A DNA stretch of 64,000 nucleotides from contig JAJKFH010003198.1 of the NCBI GenBank assembly GCA_023333565.1, forward strand, positions 248,001-312,000, written 5' to 3'. The notes below the pieces were generated by a model. The model had not been told where the DNA came from. It ran no database searches and saw nothing but the letters and a program-made list of their open reading frames with translations. This DNA comes from Puffinus mauretanicus (taxonomy: Eukaryota; Chordata; Aves; Procellariiformes; Procellariidae). The position numbers and the translations under genes were made by a program. Below are positions 26,654 through 38,850 of this stretch, piece after piece. Each line of letters opens with the position of its first letter. Within the stretch, counting starts at the first letter, position 1.

Positions 26654-27845
26654 GTGTATCTGGAGCTTTTGAACCAAATTTAGTATCAGTAGAAATTTTT
26701 TTGCTGTTATTATTTGTATGTATGAGGTACAGCCAGAATCTCTGGGTTTAGGTCAGAAATCTTCAGGGAAGGGACATTTTGACTGCAGTTGGACAGCACA
26801 TTACACTATGACTCTTGGTTTCTGACATGAACTCTAGAGTGCTCCTGCAATACAAATAATAAAGATGGTTTCCCACTGGGGCTGGGAGCCTTGGTCACAT
26901 ATAGATGCCATGGAAGAGGTAGTTCTTGCTAAAAGCTTGGCACTGGCACAATCAGAATAAACCAAGTCTGGAAAAAGGAAAGAATGTTGCAATTATCAAA
27001 CTGTCTGAAGTGAAGAATAAAAAAATTAAGCTGGTATTTTTCCCTTCCCTTTTGACTAACTGAACAAAGGCAGCTAGTGATGTTCTCCTTCTGTAGAAAA
27101 GCAATAGGCAATACACAACCAGTTACTTCTGTTTCCATAAGTAGCAGTCTATAGCAGCTTACATTTCAATGGCTTTTTTTACAAGGTTGTAAAGAAAAGG
27201 ATGCCACCTTGATAAGCTGTGACACACAGCTAGCTTCCATTAGGCTGATCCTTTCAGCTCTTGCAGACAGGTAGAGTTCACAAGTTATTCTTCCACCACT
27301 ATAACTCATGTAAATCCAAAATCTGCCCCAAAGGTTAGGAAGGCTTGTTTGCTTTGAATTTTTAAATTAATTTAAACACTATTGTCATATCATATAACTC
27401 CTGGTGAAGACATTCTTTTTCCAGAATAAGAATGCTTTTTATTCCTTGTACATCTTTTCTGGAATGCAGATTTCATCCTCAGGAATGGCCTTGTCATAAT
27501 GATAATATAGTTACCCACATCTAATCATATTTGTCAAATATTCTGATATAGACAAGCCGTCTATGGTTGGAGAACATCTTTTGACATCAGTTGAATTATA
27601 TCAAGGATGATCAAGATGCCAGCAGCAGTAGTGCAATCTAAGAAACAATTGGAGTAGGCAACAAAATATATATACACATTTTGTGTTTAAAATAGGGAGA
27701 AAGAGACAGCGTACAGTAGAGAGACTTTAGCTGGGGGGAGCCGTGTTGTAGGCCAAAGGGAAGGTAACTGAGAAGCAGGGCTATTCAGGTTTAAGGTGCT
27801 TACATGAAACACGAAAAACTGGGTTATTGATGTGTCATAACATTC

Positions 27846-27905
27846 CTGTGTGACCTTAGCAATTCACAGGCCCAGTTTTGTAAAGAATGTGAGGCAGATA
27901 ACTCC
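27846..27905 (+). repeat. MIR SINE fragment
   Basis: 'CTGTGTGACCTTAGCAATTCAC' (in part), then a pyrimidine-poor 'cagttttgtaaagaatgtgagg', follow the MIR core order: tgtgacctt, caagtcac, cagttt, tgtaaaatg, gagg. Divergence is high, as expected for this ancient family in a bird. Confidence 0.5.
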
Positions 27906-28024
27906 TAATTTTCATATATAATTAGTTATAAAACTAATATGGTGTGTGGCTACTGCTATATGCTTAATTATCTTTCTTCATGACTGCTTTTCAAGTATGA
28001 GTTTCAAGTGTTAGCATTAAATAC

Positions 28025-28140
28025 ACCTTAATTTTAAGTCCCAATTCTGCAAATATTTATTAGTGCTTGCTGTCATGAGTAAGTCATTGCCTAGAAGAAA
28101 ACATTAGCTTCAGTGGAATTACTCATGGTATTGAGTGCTA
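28025..28140. repeat. Ancient amniote interspersed repeat fragment
   Basis: 'taagtcccaattctgcaaatattta' followed about 80 bp later by 'cttcagtggaattactcatgg' matches, in order and spacing, an old repeat common in turtles and crocodilians (typical wording: cccaattctgcaaacacttaa ... ttcaatgggactactcatgtg). A similar 'ggtggaattactcacac' phrase occurs alone near 38458. Family name uncertain. Confidence 0.45.
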
Positions 28141-28486
28141 TCGTAGAAGGAAATGTTTTCAGAGTTTTTACTTCAGTTACATATATATATAGGTCATTAT
28201 ACACGTATTTATACATACGCACATGCATATACATATTTTCATAAGATGAATTCATAGCAACATTTTTCTTTATATATTCCTTGCTGCCTTTTTCTAAGTT
28301 TGGGGTTTTTGCCACTAATGCATCATCTTAATTTTCACTTTCTTTAAGGTGCAACTAACAAATGAAAATGCCTTGTGTTCTCTTATCATAAATTTGAGTT
28401 GATGAAGAACAGTAAGTAACTCAAGTCTCATGTTTTGGGGACAAGCCTAGTATGAGTACAGCAGTTCATTGCTTTTTCTTGTTTTT

Positions 28487-28525
28487 CTCTCTCTCTCTTT
28501 TTTTTTTCTTTTTTTTTTTTTTTTT
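28487..28525. repeat. (CT)n followed by poly-T
   Basis: A CT dinucleotide run passes directly into about 28 nearly uninterrupted T residues broken by one C. It may be a simple repeat or the reverse complement of an old poly-A tail. No retrocopy body was recognised beside it. Confidence 0.9.
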
Positions 28526-31488
28526 AAGCCTGCATTTTTAAATTCAGCAATGCCATTTTCCAAAGCTGAAATGCAACCCGGAGGCCAGTTCAGACACGGT
28601 GTGATGCAGGCCAGTTGAATTGGCTGGTGGTTCTACTGTGGATGAGTTAAAGAAGGAATCACCCGAAGCAATGGTAGCTCTCAGAAGGGGGCCTGCCCTT
28701 CAACAGTTTAAAGCCTTTGAAGAGAGATTTCCTTTGAGCAATGTGAAGTCTTTGTGGTGATGGGAAACATACATTTATAATTACAGAAGAACACAGTGTA
28801 CAGTAGGAATAGTATAAAAGCATGCGATTTACAGTGTCTAAGGAGAAGCTTTGATGTAGAGGGCCCCACTGACCTAGTTTGCTGCTGAAAGCCCTAGAAA
28901 CATAAGGCTGACTGACTACAGTTATAGGGATGCAGACTGTGAACAACATCCTTCTGCCTCCGCACCGCCACCCCACACTAAATGAATATTCTGTGCAATA
29001 CTGACTGTATGGAAATACTATCTGAATACAAACTAACTGTGCTTAAAAACATTAATAAAGTTTGCTGTGTTTCTCTGGGGAAAATGTGCTAAAAAAGAAC
29101 CGTTGTGAATCAGCACGCAGGCTGGGGAAAAGATTTATCTGGGAAGATTATTTATGGAAAAAAATGCCAGGACAGCCACCCTTGGCGGGGGTGGGGAGAA
29201 AAAAAAAGATGCTAATCTCTGTTAACAAGGGACAGAATGTAAAACCCAAGAAGTGATACTGATTCAAAATGGTTGTGATATCAGGGTCCATAAGAAGAAA
29301 GACTGTGTTTGACAGCAGCCAACACGTTACCTCTAGGTAGGCACTGCTGCAAACAAATCTGATGCGAGATCTAAGATTAGATATTCCCCTCCACAGGAAG
29401 AATAGGAATGGTGAAGCAGAATTGAAGGAAACACTGGCCACCATGCTCCCAGCCATCCCCAAATCAGCCATGTGAAGAGGGCAGTACCAGGGCTTCAGCA
29501 GCATCCACCAAGTGACCACCAAGAGAGGAGCTGCAGTTCACAGCTCTCCTGACACAGGTGGCAAAAAAACCTAGGAAATCACACAGCTGAGAGAATGAGA
29601 AGAGTTTCATAGTAGTCCCTGTAGTACTTTATAAGTGAAAAATAAAGTATTCTTTATCCCATGACTTCAGACTCAGATTTTTAGTGAATCTGCCTCAGAT
29701 TTGGGCACTAGTAGATTTGGATGGCTATATTCAGACCTTTTCATGATTACTCTGCTCGAGCTTCAGAACTTTATTTGGATGCTGAGTTGAGCTGAGGTGG
29801 GTATCTGGGGGTTTGGTTAGTGACCACATCTAAATAATATTATGCTGAGGTAGCACTGTCTGCCTTATAATCACTTTGCCTGTGGGAGAGGGCCAATCTG
29901 AGGGAGGTCACTGAAATTAAAATGGAAAACTTAATTACATAAAAGTAATATGGGTGTGTTGGGTGCTTTGATGGACAAGGATGATGTAGGAAAAGAAAAA
30001 TATAAAAGTTCAGCAAGAGCTATTTATAAATCTTACCTAGTGGGAGTAATAGACAACAAAGGATAAATCAGTGACTGTTGAGCAATGTTTGTGCCAGCAC
30101 AGATACAAACTTTTTCAAGTTCAACCTGAGACCTAGTGAACATAAGGTACTCAGTGAGTAATGGGAGAGATCCTGGGGATCTTGCTGCCTGTAATTCAGT
30201 TGCTGGCTAAGTCTCCCGTACTTACCTCCAACTCACCAGTCACTGACCTGATCCTAGAGCAGAACAAGCCTTAGGCTTTTCTGGGTTTGCAGACAGCATC
30301 CAAACATCACAGTGCCCCAACCACCCTCTGTGGCTTCACTGTAGTACCTTTGGTGCCTGCCTGTTATGCCTGCTCTGCCACTGTAAATAAGTCCTCTGCA
30401 ATAAAATAAATAGTCAAATCAACTTCTCCAGGATTAGGTAATTTTTATTTCGAATGTGTGGACCCTTACCTTTTGGCTTAACATACTTTAAATTTGGGCC
30501 TGTTACAGGGCGAGAAGTTACTCCCCAGATATCATCTCCAACCCATGGCCATTACACAGCTGACTTCCCTTTTCAACTGTTCTCCCCAGACCTGTCCCTG
30601 CCTCCGTTTACCTTCAACTAAGTTTGGAGGAGTCCTTCTCCTATTGTCAACATCACCACTGTCACTGTTCCCACCAAACATTTGCCATTCATTCCTAGTT
30701 AACAGTGAAATGTTAGTGGTTGGTATCTGTCCTGCCTAGGTTAGACAGCATCCTTAACCCTTTCCTTATTAGGAAACGATACAATCTAAAGATGTAGAGA
30801 CTAAAGTAACTTTACTGAACATAAAAATAGACAGAAGCACATTTTCCCATCTGCATCATTTTCCTCCTTTATAAGACTGGGCTGAGCAGGATCAGTTTAA
30901 CCCAGAGTATGTGGAAGGCTGAACTCTACTTCTGGACCAAAGCAGTATAAGCAAAGTGTGGTACTGGAAGTCATCCACATTAAGTGAAACTTCATGTTAT
31001 GGTTCTTATTTTTAACCATACAAGATTTTTCCTTTCACAGACAATTGGCAGAGCTGAAGGTTGCAGTCCTTGTGAGCTTTTGACAGATATTGCCCCTGGA
31101 TGCTTTAGATTTCTTACTCCCCTTTTTAAAGTCCTATCCTGGTTAGTATACTACTAACTATATCTCTATTTCAAGGCAACAGCCACTTTCTTTGTCAGTG
31201 GTATTGGATCGGAATAAAATGGTCGTAATTACAGATAGAGATAAGAGCCCCAGGTCTTTGGGGCTTTATTGCACTTGTGGGCCATACTCAAGGCCAAGCT
31301 CACCTCCATTTAGATGCAAGTTTCAGACAAGTTTTGCTCATGCCCGTGCAACATACAGCCTGTCTACCTTGGTGGCAATATCACATAACTGATGCCGAAC
31401 ACAGAAGTCAGCCAGGGGGGCCCTAACAGAAAGACCCAGGTGTTGCACACTGACTGCAGAGGTACAGTCTGCTGGGCTGTGCTATGAA
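28526..31488. other. Non-coding stretch, no gene recognised
   Basis: Frames up to 124 codons occur (minus, 29148-29522) but show no recognisable domain. No repeat family was identified. Confidence 0.5.
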
Positions 31489-31524
31489 GCTATGCATCCC
31501 TAGAGGTGGCTATGCATCCCTAGA
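31489..31524. repeat. 20-bp tandem duplication
   Basis: GCTATGCATCCCTAGA at 31489-31504 is repeated exactly at 31509-31524, with a 20-bp period and the spacer GGTG. The copies are identical over 16 bp, so the duplication is either recent or constrained. Confidence 0.9.
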
Positions 31525-32299
31525 CGCACGTGTAACCTCTAAGGCCACGGGTCCTGAAATTCTGGAGCTGGGTCAGAAAATACACTTGATTTTGGCTTAT
31601 GGTGTAAGTATTTACCTCACTTGAGCAGTATGGTGAAATGCAAAGGACAATACAGAGTATAGACTGACCAGCTGATTCACAGTCTTTGGCCTTCCTCTGC
31701 CAAAATACCTCATACTGTCATATATGGATCTGTCTTTGGCCACTCACTTGAGGTCTAACACATCAGTCTCCAAAAACAAGCACACAACATTAGGATTCGC
31801 GTCTGTCTTTGGAGGGTTCTGATTTTAAGCATACATAATTACTTAATAAGCCTGTTTCTCCACAAACACAAAAGTGCATGTTACAGGAAACCATCAAACC
31901 AATTAAGAGAGACACAACATGGCTTGCATGCTGACTCAGCACCAGGGAGAGTTGGAGGTATGTGAATCGCTCAGAAATAGGTGTGAAGAGCATAATAAGA
32001 CTGAGCAAAGAAGAATCTAGCCTGTAAAAAAAAAAGCTGTCCAATGCATGACACAAAGACAATTTCAAGGAAACACCCTTTTAACAATCAGTGATTCTAT
32101 TGAGAAATGGTGTATCTGTCCAACTGCCCATATATTTTGAACTGAATATTATGAAAGAGAAACTGCTCTAAGGCCCACAATGAAGTGTTATATTATACTA
32201 TACATTTTATCTTTATCATTTTATGTAATATTTTTAGCAATGTGAAGTATTGATCACAGAAATTTTTCAAGTGTGACTGTGTACAATGCTAGCGGATTA

Positions 32300-32440
32300 T
32301 GGCACACCTTATGAGGCAAGTATTACTTTCTCCATTTTATGTCTGAGAAAGCTGAGGCGTGAAAAGATAAGTGAGCTCCAAAATCTTGAGATACTTTTTC
32401 TGTAATACAGGATTTGTGGGTCATAAACTCAAGTCATTGA
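32300..32440 (-). repeat. MIR SINE fragment
   Basis: 'ttatgaggcaagtattactt', 'tccattttatgtctgagaaa', 'gctgaggcgtgaaaagataagt' and 'caggatttg' occur in the order of the reverse-complemented MIR consensus (tatgaggtaggtact, ccattttacagatgaggaaa, ctgaggc, aggttaagt, ccaggattcg). It is one of the clearer MIR copies in the window. Confidence 0.75.
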
Positions 32441-32544
32441 AAGGCTGCTTGAGGAACGCTTTATTTAGGGAAAAAAAAATACGCGCACATACATAGGTTA
32501 TTATTCACAACTTAAAAAAAAAAAAACACAATAAAAGCTCAGCT

Positions 32545-32712
32545 GGACCAAGATTTTCAAGTTGGTCAGCAGTATCAGGTGTCTCAGCTGAACATGCCCA
32601 GTTTGAAGACTCAAGCTGGTTGCTCTTCAGAAAAGAAACTCTAAAGATGTCTCAAGCTGCATAGCCAAAATGCTGATGCACCCAAGTCTTTTGAAAATCT
32701 GGGCCTGAAAAT
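32545..32712. repeat. Ancient amniote repeat with inverted outer motifs
   Basis: It opens with 'agattttcaagt' and closes with 'cttttgaaaatctgggcctga', reverse-complement-like ends. The interior has 'aggtgtctcagctgaacatgc'. This resembles the old turtle/crocodile/bird repeat with 'gattttcaaaagtgctgagc ... gaaaatcaggcc' ends. It lies immediately beyond the MIR copy at 32.3 kb. Confidence 0.4.
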
Positions 32713-33794
32713 AGCCCTTACATAAATCAACCGAACTCTTCTTAAAGGTCCACTCTATTGACAGATCCTAGCTCTATCTACTTTCCCTGCCTTATTAGTA
32801 TAGGATACCCTTCACCTCCTTTTGGCTTTACATCCTCTCTTAATATTTTCCTAGGCACCACCGGGAATACCACCACACTGCACAGCTCCATGCAAGGTAG
32901 TTATTGAAACATCTTCAAGGCATAATACAGTGCAAAGAGAGTAGCTGGCATCCTTGAACAGTTAAGGCGTGCACAGCTCTGAGCCTCATTTAGCCTCAGC
33001 ACAGTGCCATAGTGACTGGAGTATATTGTTGTTGGGTCTAGAGCTAATGCACTGAGAGTTAACTTGCATGTCTGCTCAACTTGGCATGGTACAAATGTAG
33101 CCTGTGTAGTTGCACTCATATGGTGCTGTTTGAGGTTATTAATTGCTTTTCTTTGGAGCTTGTTTGTATGATCTAGGACTGCACCCCTCCGCAACCACTG
33201 CCGAAGCAGTGAATCCAGAGGACTCTCCCATTCACAATAATAAAATGTTTCTTCTCAAGAATTTGCTTTTTATAAAGTGAGGAGACAGGAGACCCTCTCC
33301 ACTGTAGTTTTCTCTTTCTATACCTTTTCCCTTGGGGCTTTACATAAGATTTTATGGAAGGGTTTTAATTTTATTGGGATATTTTTCTGAGCTACCCTTA
33401 AGTAACCCTTTTGAGCTCATTCATGTTCTCTGTGGTAGGGTGTTCTGTTGCAATTACAGACATACAGCAAACCAGTGAAAAGCTGAAAATAGAATGTACA
33501 AGTCTTTTTTCTCACTACAGTTCAGAAGGGAGGCGACGGTCTGTGCCACTGCTCCACGGAGTCAGAAGAATCGCTGTGGTTCCCCCAGCAAGCCAGGACA
33601 AGGGCTTACAATGCTATTGTGATAATGTCTGGAGGCCCCAAGCAAAATCAAAGCTTCATTTTGTTCGCTGTTGAACAGCTTCTATTCTGAAGAATTTTTA
33701 ATCCAAGACTTGAATCCTGCACTCGCAGAAGTACTGCTTTTGTGCAGAAAATTATGCTCCAAAGAGAGAGAAAAAAAAAAAGATATTATTTTCT
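32713..33794. other. Non-coding stretch, no gene recognised
   Basis: Contains short frames without motifs (97 codons minus at 32901-33194; 87 codons plus at 33411-33674). No repeat identified. Confidence 0.5.
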
Positions 33795-33885
33795 CAAAAG
33801 GGCTGGATAATTTGCCCAAAATCATATAGGCCTTTTATTGAAACCAAATCTTTGACGTTCTAGTCCAGTGCTGATCTACAAAACT
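33795..33885 (-). repeat. MIR SINE fragment
   Basis: 'ggataatttgcccaaaatcatatagg', then 'attgaaaccaaatct' and 'ttctagtccagtgct', follow the reverse-complemented MIR 5' half (aacttgcccaaggtcacacag, gattcgaacccaggtct, gactccagtgct). Divergent but collinear. Confidence 0.65.
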
Positions 33886-34627
33886 ATCCTTCTTCTCAGC
33901 TGCAGATTTTGTGATTGTTCAGACCTGTTCTTGTGTAAGCTTGCTAGCCAAAGTAATCACTAGAGTTGTCCTATGCTCTCATTTTAGAACTGCCTTGGGC
34001 ACACAGAGGCCTGTAGCACATTTCTACAATCTGGAGGTGTCCATCCAGCCGCCATTCTTCCATTCTTGTTAATATCTTTCTCAAGTCCTTAAGCAGAGGT
34101 GCAAAATTCAAAGTTATTGATAACATTCATAAGCCACCCACTTATACATACAGTATTTCCTTATTTTCCCTTTTCTACTCATATTTTACTGCATTATTGT
34201 CCCACTCCATTACTTTTCTCAGTTGTTTCCAAATCAGCCTTCCAAAACCAGATTCTCAACATTATCCTTCCAACTATTTGCTCCTGTGCCTCTAAGTACA
34301 TATCTTGCCCCTTAATTACACACCTCATCCCAGCAGCTTTGCATACCATGCCTCTCAAGCCTCCTGCCTCACTGAACGGGATGCCAAGGCACTACTGGGG
34401 ATCCCAAGGGGTCACAAAGCCTCTATGCACATCAGTTGTGTGTGTCTGGAGACTGTTGCTGGTAGCAGCCACTCACACTGACTGCCAGGCACAGACCCCA
34501 AGGGATAAGCACCTACAAACAGCTGTTTAGCTGAGATTAAGTCTTATCCAAGATTAGGCAGTGCTACCAACCTGATGCTCCTGCAACATGTAGGTACCAA
34601 AATCCAGTGCTATACAGGCAGTGCCTG
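33886..34627. other. Non-coding stretch, no gene recognised
   Basis: A plus-strand frame of 143 codons at 34099-34530 lies in pyrimidine-rich sequence and shows no domain I recognise; I do not call it a gene. No repeat identified. Confidence 0.5.
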
Positions 34628-34749
34628 CTGTTGGCAGATTGTTGCCTCTATCAATAAAAGTTTGCAAGCATGTCCTTCCATGCTTTAGCTGTTGGCAGAT
34701 TATTACCTCTGGGACTAAAGCTCTGCAAGCATGTCCTTCCATGCATTAG
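34628..34749. repeat. 61-bp tandem duplication
   Basis: Unit 1 is 34628-34688 and unit 2 is 34689-34749. Both begin CTGTTGGCAGATT and end GCAAGCATGTCCTTCCATGC plus TTTAG or ATTAG. They share long identical blocks and differ mainly in the middle (ATCAATAAAAGTTT against GGGACTAAAGCTC). Head-to-tail duplication with later divergence is the simplest reading. It lies about 170 bp from a CR1 piece at 34.9 kb, but the unit itself does not match any CR1 segment I know. Confidence 0.9.
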
Positions 34750-34917
34750 CTGATAAACAATGATGCTGTGCGCAGCACTGACTGTCTGGCTGTTTTTATT
34801 CTGTCCTTGGTAGCAGTGGCTCATTGAGGTTTGTGTTTTCTGAGGACAGTGACTTAAACCAGTTGCTTTTGTACAATAGGTCTTAGATTGTTTCTGATTC
34901 ATGCCAATTGCATACGT

Positions 34918-34989
34918 CCCCCACAGCCTGTAATGCTGCGTGGGATTACTCCTCCCTGTATGCAGGACTTGGCATTTACCTTTGCACAT
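34918..34989 (-). mobile_element. CR1 LINE fragment (reverse transcriptase C-terminal region)
   Basis: On the minus strand it encodes CKGKCQVLHTGRSNP followed by YRLWG. This corresponds to the CR1 segment after the catalytic ADD motif, where intact copies read roughly [15 protein letters not shown]...YRLG. The same segment occurs in the better copy at 36.3-37.4 kb. The match is short and lost on both sides, so this is a heavily eroded remnant without coding capacity. Confidence 0.6.
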
Positions 34990-36278
34990 TATTGAGAGTT
35001 AGAATAAGACAGCTGCTTTTCAGCAGCCACATTTTGTGGCAGACGTTGAGGGTAATCAGCAACGGGTAAGGTTTGTGAGGACACATCCCTGCCCTTTGGA
35101 GAAATAGGAGACATCTGGTTTAAGACAGGTGCTGAAGAAGTTCACTCTAGGAATACATATGGGATATGTACTTAAGCTAATCCCACGCTCTCACACGAAG
35201 CCATTCAGATTCAGTCAGATTTGACCAAGTTGCAAAACAACACATGAGAGAGTTGAGACTCAACAGAAACCTGAACTGAAACAATATAGAAAGTAGGCTT
35301 AAAAACCTCAGTCACCCAGCAATCAGCAGTATCTTGCCAATGGCTCCTTTGCTTCTTGCATATTCTCAGCAGCATTACAGACACATGTCCCAGCAGCACA
35401 CGCCAGATGTGTCCTTTTACTTGAGCAGTAAAAAAATTATATTGCAGGCCTCTTGTTGTTCAAGCCCAATGGTGATGCACCCTATTTTTTATAAGCTTTG
35501 CTGCTTCTATTTCCAGTAAGTCATACATTTATTAGAAAATCACTTAGTGCTATGACTGGATAAAATTAAATCTGATTTACCTGATTTAGGTTTGGGTATT
35601 CTGGTTTTTAAATGGTGATGAGGAACTTATATATTCACTGTATATTCATTGAGATTGAGAAAAAGCATTTCTAAAAGATGAATTAAAATACCTTTCAGAG
35701 GCTTCCTTCCAGAGCTCCCAAAATTCACAGAAATGAGAAATAATTATCTACCCTGATCAGTTCTCAAAATTTTGGTACACTTACTGCTCTCTAATCATTA
35801 TCACAGCTAATGGGTATCCAGGGATTCTGACACTGTAGGTCTCTGTTCACAAGAACAAGAACTGAAAGTTTCATTTGTTTTCCCCTCTCTTGAGCATCCC
35901 CATGCTCTCTGTCTAAGGGCTTATTTTCATTGCTGAAGAAGGTTTTCTCCCTCTAGAAAACAAACACAATAAATCTGCCCACATCCGCACTGATTTTTGT
36001 GAGTTTGGCTTATGATAAAACCTGAATACTGTGTCCTCCTGTGGTTATTACAAAAAGCAAGAAGAAGACAAAAAGAAAAAAGGATGTTATTTTAGCATCC
36101 CAGCAAACCTTAGAATATGCTGTTAAGAATTGCTCAGCTTAGCAGAGTCAATGAAAATTTGACTTTGTTAATGTTTACTCTTAAATTCTTCTTCAACTAC
36201 CAATGCTGAGTTCAAGTATTAGAAAACTCATGTTTCTTGTGCTATTGCTCAAAATTAGGACACCCAGTAACCTCCGTA
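34990..36278. other. Non-coding stretch, no gene recognised
   Basis: No frame above about 62 codons, no recognised repeat and no RNA gene. Confidence 0.55.
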
Positions 36279-37435
36279 TTCATAGAATCACAGAATGGTT
36301 TGGGTTGGAAGGGACCTTTAAAGGTCCAACTAGTTCCAACCCCTCTGCCATGGGCAAGGACACCTTCCACTAGACCAGGTTGCTCAAAGCTCCATCCAAC
36401 CTGGCCTTGAAAACTTCCAGGGATGGGGCATCCACAATTTCTCTGGGCAACCTGTTCCAGTGCCTCACCACCTTCATAGTGAAGAATTTCTTCCTTATAT
36501 CTAATCTAAATCTACTCTCTTTCAGTTTAAAGCCATTACCCCTTGTCCTATCACTACATACCCTTGTAAAAAGTCCCGCTCCATCTTTCTTGTAGGCCCC
36601 CTTCAGGTTCTGGAAGGCTGCTATAAGGACTCCCTGGAGCCTTCTCTTCTCCAGGCTGAACAACCCCAAATCTCTCAGTCTGTCTTCATAGGAGAGGTGC
36701 TCCAGCCCTCTGATCATCTTCGTGACCCCCATCTGGACTCTCTCCAACAGCTCCATGTGCTTCTTATGTTGGGGGCCCCAGAGCTGACCACAGTACTCCA
36801 GGTGGGGTCCCATGAGAGTGGAGTAGAAGGGCAGAATGACCTCCCGCGACCTGCTGGTCACACTTCTTTTGATGCAGTCCAGGGTACAGTTGGCTTTCTG
36901 GGCTGCAAGAGCACATTGCTGGGTCATGTTGAGCTTTCCATCAACCAACACCCCCAAGTCCTTCTCCTCGGGGCTGGTCTCAATCCATTCTCCACCCAGC
37001 CTGTATTTGTGCTTGGGGTTATCCTGACCAATGTGCAGGACCTTGCACTTGGCCTTGTTGAACTTCATGAGGTTTGCATGGGCCCACCTCTCAAGCTTGT
37101 CGAAGTCCCTCTGGATGTCATCCTTTCCCTCCAGCGTGTCGACCGCACCGCTTGGTGTCATCAGCAAACTTGCTGAGGGTGCACTCAATCCCACTGTCCA
37201 GGTCTCCGACAAAGATGTTAAACAGCGCCGGTCCCAATACCGACCCCTGAGGAACACCACGCGTTGTTGGTCTCCACTTGGACATGGAGCCATTGACCGC
37301 AACTCTTTGAGTGCAACCATCCAGCCAATTCCTTACCCACCGAGTGGTCTGTCTGTCAAGTCCACGTCTCTCCAATTTAGAGACAAGGATGTTGTGGGGC
37401 AGTGTCAAATGTTTGTCAAATTCAGTATCCAATAA
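36279..37435 (-). mobile_element. 5'-truncated CR1 LINE retrotransposon
   Basis: The element reads on the minus strand. Its 3' end lies at 36279, where the plus strand shows the CR1 terminus CATAGAATCACAGAATGG followed by the 3' UTR (GGTTGGAAGGGACC). The coding part covers reverse transcriptase from before motif B to the stop codon near 36370. Homology ends near 37435, so the ORF1, endonuclease and N-terminal RT regions are missing, the usual 5' truncation of target-primed LINE insertions. It is the least diverged repeat in the window: the frame stays open over more than 250 codons after one small deletion. It resembles the J/E-like avian CR1 subfamilies, though the exact subfamily is not resolved. 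Confidence 0.97.
36370..37432 (-). pseudogene. CR1 reverse transcriptase remnant, frameshifted
   Basis: The upstream frame (37118-37432) shows RT motif B ([10 protein letters not shown]) at about residues 59-68 and motif C (FADDTK) near residue 89, with the catalytic ADD intact. Immediately after FADDTK the frame breaks. The usual KLGGAVDT stretch is about 5 bases short around 37147-37151, and the reading continues in another frame from GAVDTLEG at residue 58 of the 316-codon frame (36370-37320). That frame carries the thumb and C-terminal region ([58 protein letters not shown]) to a natural stop. With the N-terminal half absent and this frameshift, it cannot make active enzyme. The first 57 or so codons of the 316-codon frame are out-of-frame sequence. 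Confidence 0.93.
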
Positions 37436-38576
37436 GCTATGACTGCATTACAGAATTTTAATCTAAAATCTCACCTTATCCATAACTATACTTTAACCCT
37501 ACCACTGGTCTGTTGCACAATGTTTGTCCTTTTATAGTTTGGAGTATGCAAATTGTCTACTTTTCAGATGGCTAACATCACTGATGTGGTTCTGATAGTC
37601 TGTATAATTGAGGAGTAATCATACTCATTGAATACGTATTGCATATTTAGATCTGCAGACAGGCCCTAATCATTTCTCACTGATAGACTTACCTGGAGAG
37701 GTATCATAGTATTGCTAGTCACTGAAGTGCAATAGTATTTCTAGTAACTGTGAATTCATTGCAGTGTTGGATTCTTATCTGGTAAATGCTGTAAGAAAAG
37801 AAATGACCTCTCTAATACGTACTCAGAATTGTACAAAAGTGATGAAAAATCATCATTTGTATTTAAAGACAGGTGCTCAAGGGTTTGATTTTGATGCAAA
37901 CTTTTTTTAAGCAGTATGTGAATTTTCTCCAGGTTGATGTCAATTTATTTATATACATATGTGTGTCTAGTAGTAGTTTAACACAAGTTGAAATGTTCCT
38001 GGAAAGTTGCTGCACAAAGAGTTAATTTCCTTCTGATAAAGGGCTTTTTATCATTCTATGTTCTTGTAGAAAAGGATCCAAATGCAGTAATTGGATTTGA
38101 CACGATGGAAGGATTTGTAAGTAGAACAGGTGAAAACATAACTGGCAACAATTAAAAGCTAATTATCTGCAGCCATCAACTGGTCACCAGCTGTTCTGAA
38201 CCATTCAATACAAGGGAACAGCATATGCTATGGGGAGAAGTGTTAGTAAAGACTACAAAACTGGGAGGAGATATGCATGAGATTCAGTTCTCCTAGTCTA
38301 AGCCTGATCCTAGAAGTCCTCCTGTGAGTAGCTGTATTCTGTATGTTCTCACATCAAGACATAGCGCTGATTCCTCTCCTGGTTGCACCAGCTTTTAGTC
38401 ACTGTGAGCTGCTAAGTTTAGAAACACATCGCTGTTTTACCCCACTCATGGCTTTGGTGGAATTACTCACACTAACAAGCTGCTAATCTTAGACTTCCTT
38501 GTTGGGCCCATGTTCGTGCTCAGCTGAGGAACAGAACCAGCAAACCAGTGGGGCTGTGAGTGGGGTCTGAAGGGGT

Positions 38577-38596
38577 TTTTGTTTGTTTGTTTGTTT
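38577..38596. repeat. (GTTT)n microsatellite
   Basis: Five consecutive GTTT units within a T-rich run. Confidence 0.9.
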
Positions 38597-38850
38597 CACA
38601 TTGGCAGCAGAATGAAAGAAAAGTGAGTTTCCAAGTGCCTTCTCAGTTCCCTTCTTTTGTCTGGTTGCCTTTTATCCAACATTAATTAATGTAATTGCTA
38701 CAATTTCATAGTCCAGTGGAGACTAACTAATGATACTGGAGCTGAGTGTTCTGTTTCTGCAATAAATCAAGAACGCAGTTCATATAATACAGCCTTCCAC
38801 TTCTTCCCACCACATCAAATTAAAGAAGATAAATATTTCTTTTCATGGCT

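Larger units (their letters stand above)
20961..27845. other. Non-coding stretch, no gene recognised
   Basis: Short frames only, the longest near 100 codons and without motifs. 22430-22660 is free of simple repeats and looks compositionally balanced, as conserved non-coding elements often do, but this cannot be shown from one sequence. A small microsatellite and a 10-bp hairpin are listed separately. Confidence 0.55.

Noticed and set aside
36380..37435. Plus-strand frames of 71-159 codons
   Set aside because: They are antisense shadows of the minus-strand CR1 reverse transcriptase, which explains their openness.
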